A stretch of 64,000 nucleotides of DNA from Bacteroidales bacterium (GTDB taxonomy: Bacteria; Bacteroidota; Bacteroidia; Bacteroidales; UBA12170): contig JADGDY010000007.1 of NCBI GenBank assembly GCA_016744655.1, positions 1 through 64,000 of the forward strand. Reading direction: 5' to 3'. The notes below the pieces were generated by a model, which worked only from the letters and a program-made list of their open reading frames with translations, searched no databases and was not told the DNA's origin. The position numbers and the translations under genes were made by a program. Positions within the stretch are counted from its first letter, which is position 1. Every line of letters starts with the position of its first letter. Positions 18,439-26,443 of the stretch are shown here, piece by piece.

Positions 18439-19689
18439 TTACTGAATGGAATCAACTACAGAATTATCTTGATCCACATACATTTCTAAAGAATCTACTA
18501 ATTCCTTATACTCATGCCAATGTGCAGAATCAACAGGTTTTGCAGGAGTAGATTTCATTTTTAGGGGATTAATGGCTACTCCATTTCTATACACTCTAAA
18601 ATCGAGATGTGGGCCTGTAGCTAAACCAGTGGCTCCAACATAACCTAACAAGTCACCTTGTTTTACTCGTTTCCCAACTCGCATACCTTTTGCAAAGCCT
18701 TTCAAATGCATATATACAGTAGTGTAATTAGCATTATGCTTTACTTTAATATAATTCCCTCCTCCGTTTTTTTGGTATCCTTTTTTAATTACAGTACCAT
18801 CACCAATAGTATAAACGGGAGTTCCTGTAGGTGCAGCATAATCTATTCCATGATGCGGACGATATCTTTTTAAAACTGGATGAAATCTATTATTACTAAA
18901 ACCAGAACTAATTCGGCTGTATCTTAGAGGTGCTTTCAAAAAAGTCTTTCTCAAACTATTTCCTTGCTCATCAAAAAATTCTCCTATAGAATCTTGCACA
19001 AAATAATAAGCTTGATAATCGGTAGAATAATGATTGAAGTTTGCGGCATAAATATTTCCAATACCAATGGTATCTTCATCAACAATTAAATGTTCGAATA
19101 ACACATTAAAATGATCGCCTTTTTTTATTCCGAAGAAATCAACAGTCCAACTATAAATATCGGAAAGCTCCATAGCTAATTGTGGGTTTGCATTTTTTTT
19201 CTTCAAAGCCACCCAAAGTGAAGATTCAACTACTCCTGAAACAGTATCTAAAACTCGTTGAACTTCTTTAGCTCCCTCCCATGCCGATACAGAATCTCCA
19301 AATTGAAAAACCACATAATCAACACGGTTTTTCTCATAAATCATGTACTCGCATTTGGAAACAGTATCATTAGATTTTAGGATGTGATAATTATTACCCC
19401 TTCTAACTTTTTTTACATTGAAAATATCCTTGGAGTTTTTTACCAACTCCAATATAGAAGAGTATGCAATACCATGGTCACTTAATATATCAGAAATATT
19501 TTCATTTTTCTTTACTCGATAGGTTTCGATATCTAAAGTATCCACGTTTATATTAAAAAATAAATTCTCTTCAATTGCAATTTCTTCTTCAACTTGTTCA
19601 ATTACTTTATCTTTTTCTTCATTCTCACAAGAAAAGAAAACCAATCCTAAAAAAAGAACAATAATTAATCTATAATTCATTAATAACAT
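18439..19689 (-). CDS. M23 (LytM) peptidoglycan endopeptidase, lipoprotein
   Basis: A lipobox-like LVFFSC near residue 20 follows a hydrophobic N terminus, so the protein is probably a lipoprotein. ATG 19680 is an equally possible start three codons in. A LysM/OapA-like region (about 50-110, KKNENISDILSDHGI) precedes the C-terminal LytM domain. The zinc site shows HHGID (His279, Asp283). The usual final HxH reads HLD (His361, Asp363), so Asp replaces the second histidine. YMHLKGF and GDLLGYVGATGLATGPH are conserved family phrases. It would cut cross-links in the cell wall during growth or division. Confidence 0.88.
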   Translation of the reverse strand: MLLMNYRLIIVLFLGLVFFSCENEEKDKVIEQVEEEIAIEENLFFNINVDTLDIETYRVKKNENISDILSDHGIAYSSILELVKNSKDIFNVKKVRRGNNYHILKSNDTVSKCEYMIYEKNRVDYVVFQFGDSVSAWEGAKEVQRVLDTVSGVVESSLWVALKKKNANPQLAMELSDIYSWTVDFFGIKKGDHFNVLFEHLIVDEDTIGIGNIYAANFNHYSTDYQAYYFVQDSIGEFFDEQGNSLRKTFLKAPLRYSRISSGFSNNRFHPVLKRYRPHHGIDYAAPTGTPVYTIGDGTVIKKGYQKNGGGNYIKVKHNANYTTVYMHLKGFAKGMRVGKRVKQGDLLGYVGATGLATGPHLDFRVYRNGVAINPLKMKSTPAKPVDSAHWHEYKELVDSLEMYVDQDNSVVDSIQ

Positions 19690-19758
19690 TTTGAAATTGG
19701 AACTATAACGCTTGGGATCTGAAATTATTTCTAAAAATAAAAAAACTCAACAGCGTAA

Positions 19759-19772
19759 CACTAAATTTAGTG
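19759..19772. promoter_or_regulatory. 14-bp perfect palindrome upstream of the M23 gene
   Basis: CACTAAATTTAGTG is a perfect dyad located about 70-80 bases upstream of the M23 peptidase start, between it and the DUF4136 gene. Its size and place suit a dimeric repressor or activator site, but no regulator is known for it and chance occurrence in AT-rich DNA is possible. Confidence 0.3.
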
Positions 19773-19802
19773 AATTATACAATTAGTAAAAGGAAGTCTA
19801 AT

Positions 19803-20387
19803 CTATTTTTTAATGGGTTCAATAGGATATTGTGCCATAATTTGTTTCACAGCTTTTGGAATACTTGTATCACGAGATGCAGAATTATCATCTACTGTTC
19901 CCGAACCAACACTTTGCCATATTAACCTCTTCTCTGTTGCAGAAAAAACATCACATACTAAAGTTCCTTTGGTATAATCATATTGATGATAAGTTGTAGA
20001 TGCATAACCTACTCCCCATCCGCCATAACCTCCGTAGCCAAAACCACCATAGCCATATGCTCCACCATAACGACTACCATAATAATCAGTATATGCAGTT
20101 GTTGCTGTTTTTTGTTGTGTAACTAAAAATAGAGAAACTTCAACATCTCCTCCACTAGCCACATATTTCATTCCACGAAATTCGAACTCGTGTGCAAAAG
20201 CTGCTTCGATTCTTCTTTTGTCAAAATCATTAATCAGTTCATCACTATTTTTACTCCATCCTAAATAAGAATAGGTTTTAAATTCTTCAAATTTCACACT
20301 CCCGTCGTATTCTGCAGTTACTTTAATACTACTACAAGAACTCATGACAAAAACTAAAGCGATTAAACTGAGTAAATAATTTTTCAT
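19803..20387 (-). CDS. DUF4136-family lipoprotein
   Basis: The start is set at 20387 rather than the longer frame from 20420, because that position has a signal peptide with lipobox (LVFVMSSC) and a -7 box lies at 20418-20425, inside the longer version. The body has FKTYSYLGW and RRIEAAFAHEFEFRGM, typical of the DUF4136 family, split by a Gly/Tyr-rich insert (YGGAYGYGGFGYGGYGGWG, about residues 111-129), and ends with IWQSVGSGTVDD...PKAVKQIMAQYP. It is anchored in a membrane; the molecular function of the family is unknown. Confidence 0.82.
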   Translation of the reverse strand: MKNYLLSLIALVFVMSSCSSIKVTAEYDGSVKFEEFKTYSYLGWSKNSDELINDFDKRRIEAAFAHEFEFRGMKYVASGGDVEVSLFLVTQQKTATTAYTDYYGSRYGGAYGYGGFGYGGYGGWGVGYASTTYHQYDYTKGTLVCDVFSATEKRLIWQSVGSGTVDDNSASRDTSIPKAVKQIMAQYPIEPIKK

Positions 20388-20417
20388 GGGTTGAGGTTTT
20401 AATTCTTTAATGAACAG

Positions 20418-20425
20418 CAAATGTA
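20418..20425 (-). promoter_or_regulatory. -7 box for the DUF4136 lipoprotein gene (minus strand TACATTTG)
   Basis: The minus strand reads TACATTTG, an exact TAnnTTTG match, about 30 bases before ATG 20387. Transcription would start near 20413, which rules out the longer upstream start codon. Confidence 0.55.
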
Positions 20426-20561
20426 CAATAATATCTTATTTGCAAAAAAATGAAAGCTTCTCAAAATAAAAAGCTTTGTTAATTTTCTTTAAAAGCTATA
20501 CTCTATACAAAATTAATTCGGTTGAATGGAGAAAACCTTAAGCCTTATGTTTATAATCTTA

Positions 20562-20569
20562 TATTTTTG
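20562..20569 (+). promoter_or_regulatory. -7 box for the SWIM/SNF2 gene (TATTTTTG)
   Basis: TATTTTTG fits TAnnTTTG and ends 20 bases before the ATG at 20590. No good -33 element is visible. Confidence 0.45.
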
Positions 20570-20589
20570 TAGTCGATAAAAGAAATACT

Positions 20590-23061
20590 ATGAATAAGGA
20601 ACATCATCAAGAATTATTGGCCAACTTTATTGAGCATTTAGAATTTACAGCTCTACAAAATAAGCTATCCTATAGAAAAGGGATACAAATTTACGAAATG
20701 GGCCAATGTAGATTGATGACCTCTAGTACAAATACCTATACCTTTTCGGTAGAAGATGATTATGAAGATTTCAAAGTTGACATTACTTTTCGTGATAAAG
20801 ATGTAGATACACAGTGTTCTTGTCATTCCCTAAAAAGATGTTCTCATGTTTATGCTGCATCCTTTCAAACTCAACAAGAAATGAGCAGAACATTATTCAT
20901 TTCCAATGATGATGCAATTCAATACTCCAGAGATGGTATGATTAAAAGAGTAATGAAAGAAAGAGAAGAAAGAGCGTTAAAAGAAAAATACGAAATTGAA
21001 TTCGGTGACAATATCTTTGGTGAACACATACTTAGAACAAAACAAGATAAATCCTACCATTTAAGTTTCTACGATTTTGATAAAAAGTTAGGCTATTGCT
21101 CCTGCCCCGATTATCAAACCAATAAACTAGAAACTTGTAAACACCTTATATATGCTTTCAAAGAATTTTCAGAACATCATGACATTGGCCAGCTCCCTCA
21201 ACAAACATATCCATTCCTCGAAATCTTTAGACATCCCTTAAAAGATTATCAAGTTGCATGGTTCTATCCACATCAACCAGAACAAAAGACACAACAAATA
21301 CTGGAAAAATATTTTGATGATAAACAAGTTTTCAAAAAAGAGAAACTACATTTGCTTCATCAATTTTTAGAAGATATTCAAGAATTTAAGTCAGTAAACA
21401 TTCGTCCAGAAGTTAAAAGCTATATTTCCAATTACTTTGAGTCTAAATCGCTAATCGAATTATATAATCACAAAGAAATCCCTGATGGTTTATTAAAGGA
21501 ATCGGTTTTTGATTACCAAAAAAAGGGAATGCTTTTTATAGCTTCAAGAAAGGGAAGTATTCTTGCTGATGAAATTGGATTAGGGAAAACTGCACAAGCA
21601 TTAGGTGCTGCTCTTTTGAAGATAAAGTATTCTGGATTATTGGATGTTACCATACTAGCTCCAAAGCACCTTCACTCCCATTGGAAAGAAGAAATGAGAA
21701 AGTGGATTCCGGAAGATAAAATTATTTATTTTACACTGGTTTGTTTAGATACAATTTCGGAGCAGAACAATTGCGACTTTCTCATTATTGATGAAGCCCA
21801 AAAAATAGATGATTATGAATCTAGAATTCTCTCTCAAATATACAAAATAGAATACAAACACATCTTACTTATAACAGACAGTAAATTTGAAATCAGTCTG
21901 ATGAAGTATTATGCCATGTCTGCATTTATTGACCAACATTTACTCACTCCACTTTGGGAATTATCCTATAAACACTGTTTATTTGATAGCAATGACAATA
22001 GTAAAATAATTGCCTATCACAACCTCGATTTAATAGCCAAAAAACTAGAGGATGTTTACCTAAGAAGAGAAAAATCTGAAATTATTGATCAGTTCCCAAA
22101 AGCAGATTTGGTAAGGATACCAGTAGATTTAGATAAAGAGTTAAAACTAGAACAAAGCAAACTGAGCAAAAGGCTTTTAAAATGGGCGAAGCAAGATAGA
22201 ATTAATCATTATGATTTGTTGCAGTTTAAAAACAGTTTTAAGCAACTTTTAAACTTAAGTCAGACTACTCGAAACACTGAAACTTCTAATATTGACTATC
22301 CTAAACCCAATGAATTTAGACATTTTATTTCTCATAAACTGAATTTAAATCCAGAGGAAAAAGTAATTGTATTTGCCTCCTCAAAAACCATACAACATCA
22401 GATTCAAAGAATTCTACTTGAAGAAAGAAAAAAAGCCATTGTACTAGAAGAAACCTCTAACATAAACCCTGATGAATTTCAATTTTTAATCTGTTCTGAC
22501 CAAACAGAAATGATACTTCCTGATGCTCATCATTTCATTTACTATAATCTCCCGATTCAAAATGGCTTTCTATTGGAAAGAATAAACCTTCATACAGAAA
22601 ATCAAGTTGGAATTAGTAATAATAGATTTTATTTTTTAGAAACAGTTTCGAGTTTAGAATCCATCATTTTTCAATGGGAAGTTAGTAAACCATTATTTCT
22701 AAAACAGCTTTTAAGTTTCATTACAGAAAAAGATAATCATCACGAACTCAGCTTACGATTAAAGGAAGAGCTTTCACATGAATTAAAGAATCTGATTATT
22801 ATAAAGCCCAATGTAGAAGGGGGAGAAAATTCAGTCCAGACTATTCTTTTTGGCGACAAACTCAATAATAAAAAGTCAAACAAATCAAAAGTAGCAGAAA
22901 TTGAAAACAATTCAAATCTATCAGATTTCTTGGAGCAACTAAGAAACTTATTTCCTCTTCTGGAAACATTAAATGAAGAAGAAAAAGGCATCCTTTTTAA
23001 TGGGGATATGAGTATAAAATCCGATAAAAATGAAATCACCATCCATATTAAAAAGGCTTAA
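20590..23061 (+). CDS. SNF2-like ATPase with two SWIM zinc fingers and a degenerate second lobe
   Basis: Two SWIM motifs (CxC...CxH) come first: Cys76/Cys78/Cys84/His86 and Cys170/Cys172/Cys183/His185. The SNF2 N-lobe begins near 300 with DYQKKGMLFIASR. Walker A is DEIGLGKT with Lys333 and Walker B is LIIDEAQ with Asp401-Glu402. Motif III, usually LTGTP, is replaced by LLITDSKFE. The C-lobe keeps KVIVFASS but the usual Q...R..R.GQ box (motif VI) reads only LLERINLHTENQVG. The protein can probably bind ATP; whether it translocates on DNA is doubtful. SWIM-SNF2 proteins are widespread in bacteria without a settled role. Length 823 residues. Confidence 0.78.
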   Translation: MNKEHHQELLANFIEHLEFTALQNKLSYRKGIQIYEMGQCRLMTSSTNTYTFSVEDDYEDFKVDITFRDKDVDTQCSCHSLKRCSHVYAASFQTQQEMSRTLFISNDDAIQYSRDGMIKRVMKEREERALKEKYEIEFGDNIFGEHILRTKQDKSYHLSFYDFDKKLGYCSCPDYQTNKLETCKHLIYAFKEFSEHHDIGQLPQQTYPFLEIFRHPLKDYQVAWFYPHQPEQKTQQILEKYFDDKQVFKKEKLHLLHQFLEDIQEFKSVNIRPEVKSYISNYFESKSLIELYNHKEIPDGLLKESVFDYQKKGMLFIASRKGSILADEIGLGKTAQALGAALLKIKYSGLLDVTILAPKHLHSHWKEEMRKWIPEDKIIYFTLVCLDTISEQNNCDFLIIDEAQKIDDYESRILSQIYKIEYKHILLITDSKFEISLMKYYAMSAFIDQHLLTPLWELSYKHCLFDSNDNSKIIAYHNLDLIAKKLEDVYLRREKSEIIDQFPKADLVRIPVDLDKELKLEQSKLSKRLLKWAKQDRINHYDLLQFKNSFKQLLNLSQTTRNTETSNIDYPKPNEFRHFISHKLNLNPEEKVIVFASSKTIQHQIQRILLEERKKAIVLEETSNINPDEFQFLICSDQTEMILPDAHHFIYYNLPIQNGFLLERINLHTENQVGISNNRFYFLETVSSLESIIFQWEVSKPLFLKQLLSFITEKDNHHELSLRLKEELSHELKNLIIIKPNVEGGENSVQTILFGDKLNNKKSNKSKVAEIENNSNLSDFLEQLRNLFPLLETLNEEEKGILFNGDMSIKSDKNEITIHIKKA

Positions 23062-23105
23062 TCAGAAAATCCTAAAAAAGCATTCTTCTCAACTATGAAA
23101 AAAGC

Positions 23106-23113
23106 TATATTTG
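23106..23113 (+). promoter_or_regulatory. -7 box for tyrS (TATATTTG)
   Basis: TATATTTG is an exact TAnnTTTG match ending 29 bases before the tyrS ATG, in the 81-bp gap after the SNF2-like gene. Confidence 0.55.
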
Positions 23114-23142
23114 CATCTTGTTTTTTCAATAAATAATATCAG

Positions 23143-24432
23143 ATGAATTTTGTAGAAGAGTTGACTTGGAGAGGGATGATTCACGACATCATGCCCGGAA
23201 CGGATGAACAAATGGAAAAAGAAATGATTTCTGCTTATGTTGGCATTGACCCAACAGCAGATTCATTACACATTGGCCATTTAGTGGGAGTTATGATGTT
23301 AAAACACTTACAAATTGCTGGCCATAAGCCATTAGCTTTGGTAGGTGGAGCAACAGGAATGATCGGTGACCCAAGTGGAAAATCTGAAGAAAGAAACCTA
23401 TTAAACGAGGAAGAATTGCGTCATAATGAAGAATGCATTAAGCAGCAATTAAGCAAATTCTTAGATTTCAATAGTGATATCGCCAATAAAGCCGAAATGG
23501 TGAATAATTACGATTGGATGAAAGATTTCAGTTTTTTAGATTTCATTCGCGATATTGGGAAACACATCACAGTAAACTATATGATGGCCAAAGATTCTGT
23601 TAAGAAAAGAATTGGCGCTGATAGTAAAACAGGAATGTCTTTTACAGAATTTACTTACCAATTGGTTCAAGGCTACGATTTTTTACATCTCTACCAAGAT
23701 AAAAACTGCAAATTACAAATGGGTGGAGCCGATCAGTGGGGAAACATCACTACTGGAACGGAAATGATACGTCGTAAAGCATCCGGAAAAGCATTTGCTC
23801 TTACTTGTCCTTTAATTACTAAGGCTGATGGCGGGAAATTTGGTAAGACAGAAAGCGGAAACATCTGGCTAGACCCAGAAAGAACTACTCCTTATGCTTT
23901 CTACCAATTTTGGCTAAATACCTCTGATACTGATGCTGAAAAATACATTAAGATATTCACTCTTTTTGGAAAAGATGAAATAGATGCATTAGTTGCTCGT
24001 CATACTCAAGAACCACATTTACGCGAATTACAAAAAACTTTAGCTGAAGACATTACTGTTAGGGTTCATGGACAATCGGAATATGAAGCTGCTGTAGAAG
24101 CCTCTAAAATCTTATTTGGAAAAGCAACAACTGATGCTTTAAAAAAATTAGACGAGCGTACTTTTTTAGCAGTATTTGAAGGTGTTCCTATGTTTGAAGT
24201 TGAACAAGCTAAAATTACTGATGGTATTGGTATTCTTGACTTTCTTGCTGAAGAAACTTCGGTTTTCAAATCAAAAGGAGAAGCTAGAAGAATGCTAAAA
24301 GACAATGGTGTGGCCATTAATAAAGAGAAAGTAAAAGACACTTACGAAATCTCTGCTTCCGATCTATTAAATGACAAATATATCTTAGTTCAAAAAGGAA
24401 AGAAAAATTATTTCCTAATAAAAATGGCCTAA
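23143..24432 (+). CDS. tyrS: Tyrosine-tRNA ligase
   Basis: This cytoplasmic enzyme charges tRNA-Tyr. HIGH is at residues 43-46 in [18 protein letters not shown]. The KMSKS loop is KFGKT at 232-236, the usual form in bacterial TyrRS type 1. GGADQWGN and the tyrosine-binding YMMAKDSV region are conserved. The C-terminal S4 RNA-binding domain (about 360-429; [17 protein letters not shown]) is intact. Length 429 is normal. It has its own promoter and terminator. Confidence 0.97.
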   Translation: MNFVEELTWRGMIHDIMPGTDEQMEKEMISAYVGIDPTADSLHIGHLVGVMMLKHLQIAGHKPLALVGGATGMIGDPSGKSEERNLLNEEELRHNEECIKQQLSKFLDFNSDIANKAEMVNNYDWMKDFSFLDFIRDIGKHITVNYMMAKDSVKKRIGADSKTGMSFTEFTYQLVQGYDFLHLYQDKNCKLQMGGADQWGNITTGTEMIRRKASGKAFALTCPLITKADGGKFGKTESGNIWLDPERTTPYAFYQFWLNTSDTDAEKYIKIFTLFGKDEIDALVARHTQEPHLRELQKTLAEDITVRVHGQSEYEAAVEASKILFGKATTDALKKLDERTFLAVFEGVPMFEVEQAKITDGIGILDFLAEETSVFKSKGEARRMLKDNGVAINKEKVKDTYEISASDLLNDKYILVQKGKKNYFLIKMA

Positions 24433-24469
24433 GTAAAAATATTATATTTTTCTTTCGAAAAATGAATAA

Positions 24470-24508
24470 ATGATAGAATAAGGTCAATCTTTATTCTATC
24501 ATTTTTTT
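24470..24508 (+). terminator. Rho-independent terminator of tyrS
   Basis: A 12-bp perfect stem ATGATAGAATAA (24470-24481) with TTATTCTATCAT (24491-24502) closes a nine-base loop and is followed by seven T. The stem is AU-rich but long. Confidence 0.82.
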
Positions 24509-24527
24509 ATCACACAATACAATTCAT

Positions 24528-25025
24528 ATGAAAGTACTATATGTTCACGGACTCCACAGCAATCCAAATCCTGAAAAAGTTAAGATTTTAGAGGATGCCA
24601 AGCTGGAAGTTATCGCTCCATTTATTGATTACGACAAAGAAAAAGGAGCGGTCTATAATAGAGTGAAGGCTATCGCCATAGAAGAACAAGTGGATTTGGT
24701 AATTGGTAGTAGCATGGGTGGGTTTATAGCTTATTGGTTAGCGAAAGATTTAAATTTGCCAGCCTTGCTTTATAACCCAGCTTTATATTTCGAATCAGTG
24801 CAACAATTCATTCCAAAGATCAACAATAACAATGCACCTCCATTATATTTTTGCTTAGGAGAAAAAGATGAAACTGTAAATCCAACGGAGGTTAAAGCCT
24901 ATTTAGATTTACAATATCCAAGTTCTGAAAATTTTAAAATCATTAATGCATCTTGGTTATCACATGGTATCGATTTAAAGACTTTTGCTAGTATGACCAA
25001 TTGGTTTTTAGCTGAAACAAAATAG
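24528..25025 (+). CDS. YqiA-type small alpha/beta hydrolase
   Basis: The 165-residue protein has YVHGLHSNP at the N terminus (oxyanion region), the nucleophile elbow GSSMGG with Ser62, GEKDETV as the likely acid loop and WLSHGID as the catalytic histidine. This is the compact YqiA/YcfP esterase fold, shorter than typical alpha/beta hydrolases because it lacks a lid. No signal peptide, so cytoplasmic. The natural ester is unknown. The gene lies between the tyrS terminator and a convergent gene. Confidence 0.8.
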   Translation: MKVLYVHGLHSNPNPEKVKILEDAKLEVIAPFIDYDKEKGAVYNRVKAIAIEEQVDLVIGSSMGGFIAYWLAKDLNLPALLYNPALYFESVQQFIPKINNNNAPPLYFCLGEKDETVNPTEVKAYLDLQYPSSENFKIINASWLSHGIDLKTFASMTNWFLAETK

Positions 25026-25092
25026 AGGAAAACACTACATTACTAGCACCCTCCCCTATTAAACGCGATTTCTATTAAAATGCTTTTAAGCC

Positions 25093-25554
25093 CTAAATCC
25101 AACGTAGGTTTAGAATCTTCTCTAAATATTCCGCATCTATTTCATCAAAAGAATTCTTATCTGCACTATCTACATCTAGAACTCCGTATATTTCACCATC
25201 TTTAGTTCTTAATGGAACCACCACTTCGCTATTGGATCGAGAATCACAAGCAATATGATCTGGAAAATCATGAACATCCTGCACCACCAAGGTTTTCTCT
25301 TGATTAATGGCTGCCCAACAAACACCCTTGTCTTTTACCAATCGCATGCAAGCCACTGGCCCTTGATAATGATCAACTAGTAATTCACCATCTTTCAATA
25401 GATAATAACCAGTCCAAAAAAAGTAATCCATTTTAGCATGCAGTAATGCAATAATAGTAGCTCGTCTTGAGGGCTCATGCTCACATGTAGCCATCAACTT
25501 TTCTATTTGTGAAAAAAGCCGCTGATAGCGGCCTTCTTTTTTCTTTTTATCCAT
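25093..25554 (-). CDS. msrC: Free methionine-(R)-sulfoxide reductase (GAF-domain, MsrC type)
   Basis: A single GAF domain fills the 153 residues. The three cysteines of fRMsr enzymes are present: Cys69 in QGPVAC, Cys79 in GVCW, and Cys103 in FPDHIACDSRSNSE. The last is the expected catalytic one. GVLDVDS is the conserved closing strand. It reduces free oxidised methionine with thioredoxin as electron donor. The -7 box at 25559-25566 ends four bases before the ATG, so the mRNA is probably leaderless. Confidence 0.92.
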   Translation of the reverse strand: MDKKKKEGRYQRLFSQIEKLMATCEHEPSRRATIIALLHAKMDYFFWTGYYLLKDGELLVDHYQGPVACMRLVKDKGVCWAAINQEKTLVVQDVHDFPDHIACDSRSNSEVVVPLRTKDGEIYGVLDVDSADKNSFDEIDAEYLEKILNLRWI

Positions 25555-25558
25555 GGGA

Positions 25559-25566
25559 CAAATATA
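25559..25566 (-). promoter_or_regulatory. -7 box of a probably leaderless msrC transcript (minus strand TATATTTG)
   Basis: The minus strand reads TATATTTG, then four bases (TCCC), then ATG. Because transcription in Bacteroidota begins about four to six bases after this box, the mRNA should start at or within a base or two of the start codon. Confidence 0.6.
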
Positions 25567-25600
25567 TTATTTTTCAATTTTCAAATCAGAAAATATTCTG

Positions 25601-26329
25601 TTAAAAATGGAAACTGAAAGTAAGTTGACCAGCTGGACCAAATTTTGATTCGAAACCTGTTATCTTGCTTTCTGTTTCTGAATCATTAGAACCGTCTTTA
25701 TATTTGTTTTTACTTACAAAACCTTCAAGAAGCACATGGTATTCTGAAGAAACTGAAAATTTAGGACTGATAAAATATTTGAAACCCAAAAATGGTTTTA
25801 CACCATAAGAAAATGTACCTTGTGTATTTTCAATTGTATAACCCGATTTAACATAGTAATATTCATTTCTATAGGTTTCAGTTCCAACGGCCTCAAGAGT
25901 AATAACAGCATCTAGACCAAAAAACACCTGTGTTCTTTTAAAGTTACTATGAAACTCATATCCGGCTGAAAAACGCTCTCTATGTGAAAAATATTTTATA
26001 TCATCTTGATACTCATCATAAGCATCCTTGGACATAAGTTTTTGCATATTTGTTCCTACATTAACTTTGAGTCGAACTGCTCCTTTAGAAAAATGATGTT
26101 TATAACCAACACCAATAGTAGGACCATAGTTCAACATTGGCATTAGATACATGTATTCATAGTCATAATCATACATATAGAAACTGGTGAGTAGCTCTCT
26201 CTTTGCGAAAACATCATCAACTTGAACATTGATTTCATTTTTCTTTTCTAAATAATTAACTTCTTGCCCTGATACATTAAAATTCAACAACATTGTTGCT
26301 ATTAAGGATAGTAAGATTGTTTTTTTCAT
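25601..26329 (-). CDS. Predicted outer-membrane beta-barrel protein, function unknown
   Basis: A signal peptide (MKKTILLSLIATMLLNFNVSGQ) is followed by alternating amphipathic strands rich in Tyr, Phe and Gly (YGPTIGVGYKHHF, VRLKVNVGTNM, FSYGVKPFLGFKYF, FSVSSEYHVL), ending in LTFSFHF with a C-terminal Phe. This is the pattern of small outer-membrane barrels. No specific family was recognised. It has its own -7 box at 26364-26371. Confidence 0.65.
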   Translation of the reverse strand: MKKTILLSLIATMLLNFNVSGQEVNYLEKKNEINVQVDDVFAKRELLTSFYMYDYDYEYMYLMPMLNYGPTIGVGYKHHFSKGAVRLKVNVGTNMQKLMSKDAYDEYQDDIKYFSHRERFSAGYEFHSNFKRTQVFFGLDAVITLEAVGTETYRNEYYYVKSGYTIENTQGTFSYGVKPFLGFKYFISPKFSVSSEYHVLLEGFVSKNKYKDGSNDSETESKITGFESKFGPAGQLTFSFHF

Positions 26330-26363
26330 GTGTTTGATTTTAAATATTTATTGATAATTTATA

Positions 26364-26371
26364 CAAATATA
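26364..26371 (-). promoter_or_regulatory. -7 box for the beta-barrel gene (minus strand TATATTTG)
   Basis: Exact TAnnTTTG match on the minus strand, 34 bases before the ATG at 26329 and just past the terminator of the ALDH gene. Confidence 0.5.
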
Positions 26372-26393
26372 TCAAAATATGAACATAAAAAGA

Positions 26394-26425
26394 AAAGCGC
26401 CCAAAGTCTTAACTTTGGACGCTTT
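26394..26425 (-). terminator. Terminator of the ALDH7 gene
   Basis: AAAGCGCCCAAAG (26394-26406) pairs with CTTTGGACGCTTT (26413-26425) with one mismatch and a six-base loop. Reading the minus strand, the hairpin is followed by TTCTTTTTATG, a U-rich tail, 18 bases after the stop. Confidence 0.75.
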
Positions 26426-26443
26426 CAAATATCATAGTAAAAC

